A stretch of 64,000 bases of DNA from Hygrocybe punicea (GCA_963556145.1 OY744467.1:3968001-4032000); one strand, 5' to 3'; counted from the stretch's first letter, positions 11,726 through 23,888 are shown. Notes: generated by a model not told the origin, from the sequence alone. Made by a program: numbers and translations.

Positions 11726-13606
11726 ATGGCGGGTCTGGAAGATCTTGTATCCCTCATCTACCACGAGAAACAGCAAAGAGGATCCATGCTTTGCGCGCAG
11801 CATGCGCTCAACAATGTTTTACGTTCGTACGCGTTTCCCGCCTAGCAGCTAGTCATGCTCACTTTCTCACTACAGAAGGAAACTACGTCGGTGCATCGGT
11901 GCATCTTTCTTTCTCAATACTGATCTCTGGCACAGTTTACAGCACCTGATCTATCAGACATCGCTCGCAAGCTCGACGCGCTCGAAGAAAGCTATGACGA
12001 TGCCAATGCCGGACAGACCAGTACCAACATGGATGATACGGGTCTGCCAGATACTCATTCTCCTTCAATCTTCAATCGACACTCACTTTTGCATCCCAGG
12101 TTTCTTTTCGGTCCAGGTTTTGGAGAATGCATTGAAGATCTGGGGTCTCAAGTAAGCATCGTCGCGCCATTTTGGCAACTGGATGTACACCTCAACATCT
12201 GCACAGTCTTGTCCGATGGAGAAACATGGAGATGAAACCATACCAAGACCAGCCACAGTTGGTTTTGCTTCTTCTTTCCCAACCACGTAACGACGTTACC
12301 TAATCATCTTCTGTAGCACCCAGCTGGCGTTCATCCTCAACTTGCAACAACACTGGTTTACCATTCGCCGCTTCGGACCCGCCGTCCCCAATGTCGGCGC
12401 TGACGAGGGCTGTGGACACTGGTTCAACCTCAATTCCTTCCTAGCAACCCCTGAATGGGTGGGTAACCTCTACCTAGGCATGGTGTTGCACCAAGCGGAG
12501 CAAGAAGGCGCGTTTCCTTACTCATTACTGCTTGCCGTGATACTATGTTGATCATTTCCATCCCAGGATACTCTGTGTTCGTAGTAACCCAGGCGGACCC
12601 TGATGCCCCTGATGCCCTTCCTCGCACAGAAGCTGACGAAATGTCAACCAGCCTCCACGAACCCTCCTTCACAGCCCCTGTCCCACGGCTTTCCACCACC
12701 ACTACGGCCCCTTCTGCAAACGCCTCCAGCACTGGTTTCACATCCACACATCGACCCGGTCATAGCATGGAAGGCTTTGAAGACGAGGATATGGAATTGC
12801 AAGCTGTACTACAAGCGACACTGATGGGCAGCGGCTCGGGTATTGTGTACCCACCACCGCCCCAACCCCTCGCCCGCTCAAGTGCGTCTATGCCGGGCTC
12901 CTGGACATCGGAATCCGATTCGGGGTCAGGTTCTGGAGTGGATTCAGGCGCAGGTACACCCACTCATCGTTCCCGTCATCGTTATGGTGCGCCTGGTGAT
13001 CCACCGAAACCTTCCCCTGACACGGACCGAGTGGCAGAGAGCATGGCACGGAACCGCGCGATCATGGCACGCATGCGCAGAGAACAGGAGATGGCGCAGA
13101 GAGAATTGTACGAGGAGGAGGTTGCCCGCCATAGCGTGCATGCAAGAGCGGAACCGAGCGAACATGAGATGTTGAGGGAAGCGATTGCAGAATCACATGA
13201 GCTGGCCAAGGTTGAGGGGCACGGACAGGCCGACGGATATGAAGACGAAGACGAAGACATGGATAACATGGCAATAGACACTGAACCTGAATACCACACC
13301 CCGCCTCAGATATCCGTGTCGTCCCCCCACAACAGGGTGTACGATGACGACGACGAGGAGCTGCAGCGGGCTTTGAAGGCATCACTGGAAGCTGTTCCGC
13401 AGGGGTTCGTCATGCCTAATCTTGAAGCAGCGCCCGCGAGAGTTCCTTTTGAAGATGTGCAGTATGGCGGGGAACGGGAGTCGGAGACAAGATCCGAGAC
13501 GGACGCTAGTGTCGCAAGTGTTTCTTCATCAGATCCGTCGTACGAGGCGGAAGCTGTGAGTGTGGATGAGCTCAGGAAGAGGCGGCTGGCGAGGTTTGGA
13601 GCTTGA
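11726..13606 (+). CDS. Ataxin-3-like Josephin deubiquitinase with ubiquitin-interacting motifs
   Basis: Cysteine protease that trims ubiquitin chains. The ATG at 11726 gives MAGLEDLVSLIYHEKQQRGS, then MLCAQHALNNVLQGNYFTAP with the catalytic Cys (LCAQH). The second half of the Josephin domain has the HWFTIRRFG strand and the catalytic His/Asn pair in GHWFNLNSFL. The introns (near 11,820, 11,885 and then 12,040-12,560) are short and were placed by continuity with the family. The last exon (to 13606) is acidic and carries three UIM-type helices: EDMELQAVLQATL, SEHEMLREAIAES and DEELQRALKASLE. No polyglutamine run is present. The Josephin-then-UIM order matches animal ataxin-3 rather than the short Josephin-only proteins. 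It converges with the Hsp12 gene, with 112 bp between stops. Confidence 0.88.
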
Positions 13607-13718
13607 ACAAGTTGTAACACAGTCAAGACGCTTCTCAATGGACCGGGTAATCTTCAAAGTATAAAAAAGGTTGATTCACTGCTGCACAGAAATAAAATAC
13701 AAATGCATTCCGATGCGA

Positions 13719-14151
13719 CTAATTACCGTCACCCATTCCCATGGCAGTCTTAGCCTTGCTATACAGCGACTTCAAGTTTATCGTGGGTTAGCGCTTAGCA
13801 CACATCAAGAAAGGAGAAGAGCGGACCTCGCTGGAGTTGGAGTTGCCACTGACGGTGTCACCAACTGACTGCGCGGTGGATTTCTCGCTCTACCCAAGTC
13901 AACGAGATGAGCATCGCAATAATCGGTGAAGCCAAAAGGACGGTACGGACTTCGGGCTGCATCATCGACGCTGCAGAGTCGGCCATACCCTTCATCTTGT
14001 CACTAGCGTGCTCGGTCATGGACTTTTGGCTATCAGGCTGCGGTAAGGGCACAGTGAGCAGAAAAACAGGCACAATCACGGAAGGACGGCGTCCGACCTT
14101 CATAGCTGCGCTGGCCTTGTCGGTGAAAGATTGACGGGTGTTGTCAGACAT
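13719..14151 (-). CDS. HSP12: Hsp9/Hsp12-type small stress protein
   Basis: Four small exons splice to about 84 residues: MSDNTRQSFTDKASAAMK, PDSQKSMTEHASDKMKGMAD with SAASMMQPE, SEKSTAQSVGDTVSGNSNSS, and SLYSKAKTAMGMGDGN. The repeated Q-K-S-T and D-K-x-K blocks and the MSD..RQSFTDKA start are diagnostic of the Hsp9/Hsp12 (WH11) family. These are hydrophilic, natively unfolded proteins that fold on membranes during heat, osmotic or starvation stress. The length fits the family (80-110). The third exon boundary at the GAG|gtccgc donor is the least certain. A TATA box lies 70 bp upstream of the start. Confidence 0.88.
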
Positions 14152-14220
14152 TGTTAAATAAACAGTAAGAGTATGGATGTGGAAGTGGGGTGTGGTTGAT
14201 CTAGTTCATGAACGTCGTCC

Positions 14221-14227
14221 TTTTATA
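14221..14227 (-). promoter_or_regulatory. TATA box of the Hsp12-like gene
   Basis: On the minus strand the sequence reads TATAAAAGG, 70 bp upstream of the start codon at 14151. This is a canonical TATA box, as expected for a strongly induced stress gene. Confidence 0.6.
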
Positions 14228-14239
14228 CCCAGAGAAGGT

Positions 14240-16289
14240 CGGTGACTGACGTCAGTAAACTACTACGTCATGGTTTGGAAGTCGTCATGCCCTTATCGGG
14301 ATACACATATGCCAAATTAGGCGATTAATGCACTGTGTCAGCAGAACCCTTGCTTATGGTGTTTTCTACACGCCCAATCGGGAAAACCCTTTGATCCATG
14401 CCGAGGACGTTATATTGGGACAATGATTACTCAGCCAGATTTCGGGGCCCACCGGATACTGAGTTCGGAATATAAGAAAACGCTGGTTCGGGAGGAATTG
14501 GCAATGGTTATTTCACCGATATTTCCCAGGGTCAAACAGGTAGTGATTTGGCCCTTTTCGAAGCCTTTACATTCACAATTGTCATGATAATACTAAATGT
14601 TGAACCAACATCATGGCCAGCTCACGAGCCAGGGCGAATTTACCAAGGTAATTTTTTGGCCTGGAAATCCCTAGCCCAGGGCCCTGCAACTCCTCTCATG
14701 GTATATTCCCTCAGGCCTTCAGTTCTGGAGAGTCACGGTACTGTGCTGTCTCTCACATGGCGGTCCCGCTGTCAATTTGAGTCGGAGCGTGAATTACCTT
14801 GGAAGTTTTTTTTTTTTCCGACTTGCAAGCCACATGGTCATCACCATGAACGGTGCACTTTCCAGGTTCCTTATGAGCAGTGACAGCTCGGCACCTGGTA
14901 ACTATGCCCCTCCAGTCACTCCTTCATCCCATTCTGCATTTCCCACTTCAAGCCCGATCCGGAGTCTTTCCAGGCAGCCTTTATCCCCTCTAAATCCTCC
15001 CCTCTCTCAAGTCGGTATACGGCGTCAGTGGGATGATGTGGTTGTCTAAGTATGTTCTCCATTCTCTTATACATATGCCATATGCTCACTCCATCTGAAG
15101 GTTCTTCACTCAAACCTTTCAAGATGATCTCAAGGCCTCCCCGGGTGGAACCCATAAACTCCCGCAAGCCCGATCTGTTGATTGGCAAACTTGCCAAGTC
15201 ACTGTTCAGCCTCACCTGGTAAATCCCTTACTGTCATTCATTTTCTTCTGAATATCATACCGTTGTCGATCACTCTGCGTGTCCGTAGAATACTTTCTTT
15301 AGCAATTTAATGTCATTTTTGTGCCCAATGACCCCACCCAACCATCCAAGGATGAGGAACAGTCTGGTACCTGGTCAGCACTGGGAACCATATCCCAATC
15401 CAGTACCTGAGGTATTCCACCAAATTTGGCCCAGCTCACCCAAGGACCAGGCATAGACCATCACTCATACGGGACTTATAATGCAGCCCTAATCCAAGGC
15501 TTGAGGCAAGCGAGAATTCATTGATCCCCAGATGCCGACAGGACACAGGTTTATCCAATTTTGCATGCCGTGGCACAAGGTTGTTCTAATAATATACGCT
15601 AACCCCAGGCATATGTGAGCATTTCACCCCTGAATGTAGGCTCCTCATCTTTGGAATCCTCAACTATAGTTCTCCTTGAAGTTTTGGAGATAGCACCTGT
15701 CGTTGCACGTTTATCAGGTTTCTTTTGAAATTTTGGTGCTGTTTTCTTGTCTTTGATGATTTTTTTGGACTGAGCGGGGGCCATGAAGGGGGGATTGTGA
15801 GAGTGGTGTGGCTCCCATTTTTTTGTAATTAAATGAACTCCATTCAATGTTTGTGTCAAATGAACGGAGTTGATTTGAATTTGAATAGAAGTCTGGTCAG
15901 TATCAGTGACAGGTCCAAGTCACAGGTATGGGTAATTGCATGGGTACAAATTGCTGTACCTGTACCCACACCTGTTGCCGTACCCATGCAATACACTAGT
16001 GGTGGTGGTAGAGGCGGGCAAGCAAGGCAAAGGTAGGGATGAGGAGATGAGGAGGAGGGAAGTGGCAAGGACATGGAAGTAGGAAGCAGAGAGAGAAAAT
16101 GTTAAGTCCCAGCCATGACATCATAGGCATACAGTCTAGTTTTCCATTCATTCTCGTATTGGATCTATTGTATATCTTGTCTTAGTTACACAAAAAAAGA
16201 GTTCTTTGTGAGTACGAGTCTACGAGAACATCATCTATATTTTTGGTTAGTTTATTCTCATTTTTAATCGTTGTCTTTTCTCTACCCAA
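14240..16289. other. Gene-poor stretch with unassigned minus-strand open frames
   Basis: About 2 kb with no recognisable gene. Two minus-strand frames are open: 14,916-15,215 (99 codons, includes PTDAVYRLERGEDLEGIKAA) and 15,599-15,859. The latter contains, from its first plausible Met, a Lys-rich start (MAPAQSKKIIKDKKTAPKFQ). Both look like pieces of one decayed gene or mobile element on the minus strand, but I recognise neither. At 16,099 a TGTTAAGTCCC.. sequence followed by AT-rich DNA could be an LTR start; no partner was found. The region borders the inverted-repeat element at 16,290. Confidence 0.3.
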
Positions 16290-17027
16290 TTTATTGAGGT
16301 TTTCAGTAAAGCTGTCAGGGCTTGAAATGTGCACCAAATTCAGCAAATTCACTATTTTCTAAATAACTCATGGCATACTGTATGGATTGTTAAGGTGTAA
16401 CAAAGAACAATCATGTACTTTACAAGGGCTAGGCAGTCTCAGGCTTAGATTCTGAATATTACATGTATTACAAAACATCCAAACAATTCACCTGTTTTCA
16501 GTCACCCTTCTGTGGGAGACAAATAAGTCAGCAACCAGACCTCACATTGGCAAGTATATAGAGGCAAATTTCATCTATGGTTCTGGGGCTAGGCAGCCCC
16601 ATAATTAATGTTGCACACTTGTAATTTTTACATGAAGTTATGAACACCCTAAATAATGCAAATTATATGAGACTAATAGATCTTCCATAGATTGTTCAGA
16701 TGTTCTTGATTTATTGAATGACAGATCAGGCTGCCTAGCCCCAGAACCATAGATGAAATCTGCCTCTACATACTTGCCAATGTGAGGTCTGGTTGCTGAC
16801 TTATTTGTCTCCCACAGAAGGGTGACTGAAAACAGGTGAATTGTTTGGATGTTTTGTAATACATGTAATATTCAGAATCTAAGCCTGGGGCTGCCTAGCC
16901 CTTGTAAAGTACATGATTGTTCTTTGTTACACCTTAACAATCCATACAGTATGCCATGAGTTATTTAGAAAATAGTGAATTTGGTGCACATTTCAAGCCC
17001 GACAGCTTTACTGAAAACCACAATAAA
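16290..17027. repeat. Long inverted-repeat (foldback-type) element, arms ~300 bp
   Basis: The left arm (about 16,290-16,598) and right arm (about 16,729-17,027) are reverse complements with few differences, separated by a ~130-bp AT-rich loop. Outer ends read TTATTGAGGTTTTCAGTAAA on the left and its near-complement on the right; inner ends read GGTTCTGGGGCTAGGCAGCC and its complement. There is no coding capacity. This looks like a foldback or MITE-type element with arms making up over 80 percent of its length. A clear target duplication was not found. A single diverged arm recurs at 49,613-49,798. Confidence 0.8.
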
Positions 17028-17223
17028 AGGACTTATCATATCTAAATATTTTTTAAACTTGCGACTTTTCACTGGGCCTCAGGTCCAAGTCCAACACTAG
17101 ATGAAGCTAGGAATCACAACACAAATTCTAGTAGGTACAATGTGGCAGATAGCAATGTTCAGGGAACAAACACATAGGATCACAACAAAACTGGCATGTA
17201 AAGTAAAGACGCAGTAGAAAGCA

Positions 17224-19374
17224 TCAAGTCTCCGCTTGGCGTGAATGAGAAGAGTTCATTGTCTCCTGTACCCGACGCCGGCGCCTCGCAGACTTCAGAT
17301 ACCGTGAAAATCGATTGCCCTGCGGAACAGACCCACTCATCCTGTGAGCCCCGTTTGGTGGGTACCAAACACCAATCTCACTCGACTCTCCCCACAACAT
17401 TGTCTCCAAAGCAAGAAAGTCTGTAAACGCACAAGACCGCATCAGAAACAGTATTTGAATGATGTACACCAAAACGCACCTTGCCGACAGATCGGACACG
17501 AACTAGACAGCTCCAGTAGCCAAGGGTCTACACAGTGCTGATGGAAGCGGTGTTTGCCCTCACAAGGCAACAATCGCAGGTCGTCTCCCTCCTCAAAATC
17601 CACGATGCAAATCGGACATGTCTCCCGCCCGATCGCATCCGGGATCACATCAGTATGTTCCGGCGGTGGTCGGTATGGTCGCGATGGACCTTCTCCATTG
17701 TCGTTCGCCTCAGGGGATTGAGGTGAGTCAGCCCCGTCACCGGAAGACTGCTCAGCGCCATCGCGCATTATCTGTCCAGACCCACCGGGATCACAGGATG
17801 AATTACGACCATTATCATGCCCTTCGTTGGCAACAGACTCTTCACTAGGTGGGCGGACTATCATCATGGAGATCGGCCGCTCCGAATTTTTGCCAGAGTT
17901 GCCACTATTCACGTCCCATCCTTGCAGTTCCTGCGCGTTTACGGAGCGATCAGTTGTGTTGTTATTCGGCCTTGACTGAGCCTCCGGGTCTTTGCCGGCT
18001 CCTGGCGATCCAGCTCCACCCGGTTCACTAACACTTCCAAATTTCACCACCGGGAACGTGTCAAGTATGGCACGTGTGAGGCCTCTTGCACGACTTTGCC
18101 CTGCAGTAGCGACACCACCGTGGTGGACAGCTACTCTAGGGCCATATCGATCGGGGTGGCGGATAGCACGAATAGCCTGCGTTGGCCGAATGTCAGCATA
18201 GCAAACCAAACAAAAATACAAATTAAATCGTACACCAGATATGATAACTACACAGAACAGTGCAGAAACACAGCCCGTGATTGCGTACAATATAATCCTG
18301 TGTCGAGATTACATATATCAACGGCAAGATATTTTGAAACGGGCTGACATAGCTAAACCGGTCACAGTATTGGAAGAATTGCTATTCGAAGGCGTAGAGG
18401 TTTGGACACTTCCATTTCCGCTGGTAGGACTAGAGGTAGCGTTGAATGCCTGTAAGGTAGCGATGAGGTAGCCCGCTTGCACCGGGTTACCTGTGCTGAT
18501 GGAGTCGATTACAACGGTTTGTGATTGATTAAGCACTTGGGAATCATAATTGCTGTAGATGGACCCATTGGATGTTCCGACTTGACCAAATTGATACTCG
18601 ATGAGGCTGAGAGATAAATCAGTCAGTGTATTAGCTTTCTGAGATAGGAGATGCTCTCGTACTGTGCCGATGTCAGCGACGGCGTTGAAAAGATATCAAG
18701 GACTTGGTCGAAAGTAGTTGGATCCGCATATTCGGAATTGATCACACAGGTTTGCGAATACAGTGTGAACAAAAGCTGACAAGAAGCGTTGTCAATTTGT
18801 CGAGGGCGCCTGATAAGATCAAATTCACAGCTGACACGGCTCCTTTATCGCGGGCAAGGGTAAAGATATCCTCGACTTCAGATGAATTCGTGGCGTTAAA
18901 GTCGCAGGAGACCAGAGCAATCCACGGAGTTGCCGCTGATATTCGATCCAGTTAGCATGCAACAATGGTAGGGCAACTTGAAGGATGGAAGAACCGGGCA
19001 AGGTCAGATTGCTCATATGATTCTCAGAGATATGTACAAGGGCGCCCTGGGGAGTAATACCTCAGTGAATACTGTATCCCGAATCAGACCACACAACATA
19101 CTTGGCTGATCCCTGTGCTGTTGGCGCCGACTAGCTGATATGAGACATCCTCCCAGTATGAGCTGCAATACGACTGGTATCAGATCCGACGAACGGTTGA
19201 CTCAGAGACTGCGAACCCATTGGAATACCACTGCAAGTGTAGCTTTGACGGTTGCGTCGCATTCATGCCATTCTGGATTGCCGTTGTGTCATTTGTGGGG
19301 AGAGCGGGAACGTAAGCGTGCGCAGCGAGGATCACGAGAAGCACCAGCATCACACAGACGGAAGGCTGGAACAT
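17224..19374 (-). CDS. PA-TM-RING family E3 ubiquitin ligase
   Basis: Membrane-anchored RING-H2 ubiquitin ligase of endosome/vacuole type. The ATG at 19374 starts a signal peptide (MFQPSVCVMLVLLVILAAHA). A lumenal protease-associated-like domain follows: TPWIALVSCDFNATNSSEVE and DKGAVSAVNLILSGALDK, with several N-glycosylation sites. The transmembrane helix is near 18,260 (YAITGCVSALFCVVIISG). A long disordered Pro/Ser/Asn-rich cytosolic linker comes next, then the RING-H2 domain near 17,480-17,640: CPICIVDFEEGDDLRLLPC, HRFHQHCVDPWLL and SSCPICRQ, giving C-x2-C ... C-x-H-x2-H-x2-C ... C-x2-C. The last exon ends SSHSRQAET. The order PA-TM-RING is the same as in human RNF13. I read several introns, and the middle exon limits (18,300-19,150) are approximate. 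Confidence 0.85.
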
Positions 19375-19717
19375 TGTCGCCACCCAAGCTACGTCGAGTA
19401 CAGGAAACAAAAGATACAAAATTAGCTGTAGGAATGCGGAAAGGCGTCAAGAATGGACTGCACGCGGCTGCAACACGCATTTCCCCGGTTTGATTTGCAT
19501 CAGTGTTTACGCTTCTCCTATTCTGAAAACATGTTGGAAGAACTTATTTCTCGACCGATTCCGCAAGTTGTCGAAATGACTTACATGCTTCACTGATTGT
19601 GACCGTATACGGGGATTACAATAAATTATAGCAAAAGAATTTGCATGTGCGGTCTCGACCGGTATTCAGCAAAAGAAAAACATTGGTAGCAACAAGTTGC
19701 GCGTGCACTCTTGACCT

Positions 19718-21670
19718 TCAACCCTCCTTCACGATTTCTTCCACAGCTTCCTTGAATATCTCACATCCCTTCCTTAAATCCGCCTGAGTGATGTTTAAAG
19801 GTGGTATGAATCGGATGACCTCGTACACCGACGTCGTGAGGATGAGCATGCCCTTTTGAATGCATCTCTTGACAATGCGACTCGCCATTGTCTTCGGTGC
19901 AGCCGTTCTAAGCACAGGATCATAGGAGGAGCCGGAGGGCGATGCGAATTCGACGGCTACCATGAGTCCTCGTCCGCGGATATCCAACAGATTAGGCCCA
20001 ATGACCGAGTTCTCGCGCAATGTGTTTAAGAACGCAAATAGCTCTTTGGACCTGATACACTGGTGGTGAAACATGTCGAAGACAGCTTAGAAGGAATACC
20101 ACACACACCGAGCTTGCACGTTGTCGAGAATTGCTTCTTCCTTGAGTACATCTGCAACTGCTGCTCCAGCTGCGCAAGATACCGCATTTCCTGCGTAGGT
20201 TCCTCCCTGGGAGATTTTCAACTGACGCTGAATTGGAGAACAAAAAAGCTTCAAACCATAGAGCCAGGCGCCAGTTGGTCCGTCAATTCCTTTCGGCTGA
20301 TGACCCCACTCAGGGGAAATCCATTGGCTAGACCCTGGAGAACATGAGATATCAGATGCCCACATCCGACAAAAGAAACCTAACCTTGGCTATGACCAAA
20401 ATGTCTGGTTTCACGCCACTATACTCGATCATAAAATTCTTGCCAGTCCTGGCAAAGCCACTCTGCACCTCATCCACAATCAAAAGAATGCCGTGCTTGT
20501 CACACACTGCTCTCAAGCCTTGCAAAAAGGTATCGGGAGCAGGAACATAGCCTCCTTCGCCGATTAGTGGCTCAACGAGAATTGCAGCAGTATCACGAGG
20601 TGCAGTTTGTTGAGTCAGCAGTAGGTCTAGTTGATAGAGAGACTTGTGAACAAGGTCCTCCTTACTTGCCGTTGGTAGGGAAGAATGTTGATGCCAATAT
20701 GGAAAGGGGATAGTGAAGACACCAGGCTGAAAGGGATACCATGAAATCAGCTCATTTGGTGACCAAAAGGCGCACCATGAGGGGATAAAAGCCTTCGCTA
20801 TATACAGTCTTACTCCTGGTGACACTCATGGCTCCAAATGTTCTTCCGTGGTATCCACCTGGATGTTGGTGATGAGAATACATCATTATTACTTGCCAAA
20901 AACCTGCCTTGCATAGAAATGATGTTTTGACGTCGTGTTACGGTACGCGACATCTTGATAGCAGCTTCTATTGCCTCGGAGCCAGAGTTCCAAAAGAAAA
21001 ACGAATCCAGTGACGGATGGGGCATCATTGGCATGAGTTTCTCGATAAGACGAAGATAGGGTCCATGAAATGCGATGTTGCACTAGAACCATGTCAATGA
21101 ATTGGTAGATCTTACTTGGAAAGGCATTCCAAGCACCTGGCCGTGAACAAGGCTCAGACATTGATCAGCTGCAGCCTGGCTGACTTTGGGATGGCAATGA
21201 CCTTGACGAGCCCACATTCAGCAAAAAGACAAGTCAAATTTGAAGCCAGAACGGATACGGACCAAGATTTGTGACACCAATTCCACAAGTGAAGTCAAGC
21301 AAACGACGGCCGTCCTCGAAACGAACATACGACCCTTCACCCTGGGCAATCACTCCCTCTGCAATCCTTCCGAGACCTTTAGTGACATGTTTGTTCCCGA
21401 AAGCCACGAGAGATTCGGATGAAGAACTAGATATCACACGCTTCGATGTCTCCAAAGATGTGTGAGGCGGATTTTGAGGATTCACAAGTGTAGAGGGCGA
21501 GCCAAGGACGGAAAATTCATTCTTTACGAGTCTCCTGTGTTCAGGGTAAGCACCTTAGGCCTTAAGCTAATATGTCGACACACTCACGGGAGAATGACGA
21601 AGGGGTATAAACGTTTGCTTTTCAAACCAATTCTCGTCGTCGAATAGGGAATGCGAGGTAGAGCAGCCAT
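19718..21670 (-). CDS. Class III PLP-dependent aminotransferase (4-aminobutyrate aminotransferase-like)
   Basis: PLP enzyme moving an omega-amino group to 2-oxoglutarate. The ATG at 21670 ([20 protein letters not shown]) gives a basic, possibly mitochondrial start; a ~60-nt intron then joins [14 protein letters not shown] in frame. Family marks: [74 protein letters not shown], and the PLP lysine in [19 protein letters not shown], which is split by an intron right after the Lys codon. The end is [19 protein letters not shown]. The acetylornithine, ornithine and GABA subgroups are close. The GGYVPAP and [11 protein letters not shown] context fits GABA or general omega-transaminases, so the substrate is inferred. 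The gene lies in tandem with the RING gene. Confidence 0.85.
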
Positions 21671-21767
21671 AATACGGTCAACGGTGATTGCCAGGCCATG
21701 ACTACATGTTTACATCCAACTTGAACTCAGATATGGAAAGCGACAGTGATCAGCTGCAAATAAAGAC

Positions 21768-22345
21768 AGGACCCCCGACTATCTCTACCAAGGCCAGATC
21801 ACAAAAACTCGAATTTTGATTTTCATGTCCGGATAAAAAATGGCCAATTTTGGCCGATTTTGTCCGGACTTTGATCTGGCCTGCCAATTTCAGTAAATTT
21901 TGTCCGGATTAGCGATCTAGCCTACTAGGAAGGTGGAATTTCATACTGCTTGGATCCTTGGTGTAGATCCATGAACATCTTAGTGTTCTCCACCGAAAGC
22001 TCAATGTTACCTTTAGATAAGGATTTCACACCAGATTGGAGATTCAGTAGACAGAGGATTGAGATTGAGGGTAACAAAGAATAATGCTTCGTTTGCATGC
22101 GAGCTGTGACCTCCAGGATGGCTCGAAATTAATTATTAATCAATTAAAATTTCTTGCAATGTCCCCCTGTTGTCCGGATTTCTAACTGGCCTCAGGTTAG
22201 CTGGGGGGCCCCTGTCCGGACTTTGGAACTGGCATTTTTGCCACCTGGAGCGGTTTTGTCCGGACTTTACCCTGGCATTTTGTGCTAAAACCTCAAAATT
22301 TGTCCGGATTTTGATCTGGCCTTAGTAGAGATAATCGGGGGTCCT
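21768..22345. mobile_element. hAT-type MITE with perfect 8-bp target duplication
   Basis: The element is 578 bp, bounded by terminal inverted repeats AGGACCCCCGACTATCTCTA (left) and, on the complement of the right end, AGGACCCCCGATTATCTCTA. The match continues through CTAAGGCCAGATCA. It is flanked on both sides by ATAAAGAC (21,760-21,767 and 22,346-22,353), an 8-bp target-site duplication as made by hAT transposases. There is no ORF. Inside, GTCCGGA-containing units followed by an A/CTGGC block recur at least six times, probably transposase-binding subterminal repeats. Confidence 0.88.
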
Positions 22346-22679
22346 ATAAAGACCGGCATGTAGCAATGACCCCGAAAACCGCTCAGCTAAGATATATATT
22401 TATCAAAATTAAAACTTCGGTCTTCGCTTGTCGACAACATGCTCAAGTTCTCCTCTACCCCTTCAGTTTATTGGCTAGTTCTTTTTGTAGACGTCATTCA
22501 GAAGGCAATAAAAAAAGCAATTTGATTAAACTACATTGATGATGCGGACAATATGTGAATAACAGGCCATACTGCCCACTGTATCTGTGCTTGGTTGTGC
22601 CACCTGTGGCCCCATTGTGCATGCTCCATGGCGCAGGTGCCGGGGTGGGTGCAGAATGGTCTGGGGCAACACGACTCTA

Positions 22680-23130
22680 TCGCTCATCCTATTCCTGGCG
22701 GGACCAATTCGCTGTATGGTGAAAGGGTGGGTGAAAGAGCTGGAGAGGACTGCCGAAGGGTGCCAGATGAGTGTGGGAGGGTAGAAAGAGGTGTGGGGGT
22801 GCAGGAGAGGGTGCTGGATGGGCGTGGAGGCGGTAGAAGGTGAGAGATGGCGTTGGAGTGCAGAAGACGGCGCTGGGGTGCCAAGGGCGTGACAGGTTGC
22901 CGGATAGGAGAGAGCAATGGTAGAGGGCGCGAGAGGGCACTGGTAGAGGGCGTGAGATGGCACTGGAGTGCAGGAGTGGGTACTGGTGGGTGGTGGATAA
23001 AATGGGAGGGCAGTAAAGGGCACAAGGTGGCACTGAAGGGTGGTGGATTGGAGTGGGAGGTAGCATAGGACGAGAGAAGGCACTGGAGGGTGCTGGAGGG
23101 CGCTGGAGGGCAGGGGTGTTGGAAGATGGG
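22680..23130. repeat. G-rich degenerate minisatellite
   Basis: Degenerate copies of a GCACTGGAGGGTGCTGGAGG-like unit run through this stretch and create long meaningless open frames on both strands. A similar G-rich tract (on the minus strand) lies at 28,420-28,580, the mirror position at the other end of the composite element, suggesting subterminal repeats of that element. Confidence 0.55.
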
Positions 23131-23390
23131 CCCTAGACTCGGAGGTGGGAGTGGTGAGGTTGATTGTGAGTAACCTAGCGGAGGAATTCATGAGTAAAGG
23201 GTATGAAAGGATGCAAATAGTGAATTACTTACCTCTGCACCTAAAATGGGCGCTGCAACCGCCTGCTCGCTGTCAACAACGGCGGTTTGGCAAGGCTGGA
23301 GCCGCTGGACATGGTTGAATTTGCCAAATTTCCAAAACGGGAGAACATTAATATTGCCATAATTGTAACTATTTTCGAGACCGTTCTCGA

Positions 23391-23888
23391 CATGTGGCAG
23401 TGAGTTATATTCGTCCACAGAATGACAAATACATTGACTCACACATTGCCAATATGCAGGAGATGATTAAACGTACCTTTCGAATCAAGGGACACATGCC
23501 AAACCATATTTTATTCGACAACAACTGCAAGATGAAGAAGGTTGTCATTGATGACCCAGCATTTGCAAACGTTGGCCTCTCCGTCGATGTCTTCCATTTC
23601 AAGTGTAAGCACTCTGAGAAGGATACTTTTTGTCAAGAGAATTGCAACCCAGCACTGTTTCCTGAGCTGCTTAGCGAGGATGGGGGATGGTATTTCAATT
23701 CTTCCATTGCAGAACAAACTAATGTTTGGTTGGGGGGCTTTCATGCAATCTGCCGTGAAATGCTACCTGATAAGTATGATTTCTTTCTTGATGAAATGAT
23801 TTTGCAGAGAAATTGTATGACGAAGGAGAAGCTGGAAAGGGAGGGGAAGGGACCTAGCACCTGGCCAGCATATGCGTCTGAACAATAG
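23391..23888 (+). pseudogene. Fragment of a KDZ-transposon-associated (CxC-type) protein
   Basis: An open frame of about 164 codons without its own convincing ATG. It matches the C-terminal half of the cysteine-cluster proteins found with Kyakuja-Dileera-Zisupton (KDZ) transposons in Agaricomycetes: HILFDNNCKMKKVVIDDPAF, VDVFHFKCKHSEKDTFCQEN, NPALFPELL, FNSSIAEQTNVWLGGFHAIC and KYDFFLDEMILQRN. The upstream half with the CxC cluster is absent. The frame is broken at the inverted-repeat boundary near 23,345, so I call it a remnant. The identification rests on recalled family motifs. Confidence 0.65.

Noticed and set aside
12745..13638. Minus-strand frames opposite the ataxin-3 UIM exon
   Set aside because: Ser-rich shadows of acidic codons; the plus-strand frame has UIMs and continues the Josephin gene.
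22526..23191. 221-codon Pro/Ser/His-rich frame on the minus strand
   Set aside because: It follows the degenerate G-rich minisatellite; open on both strands, with no domain or plausible start.
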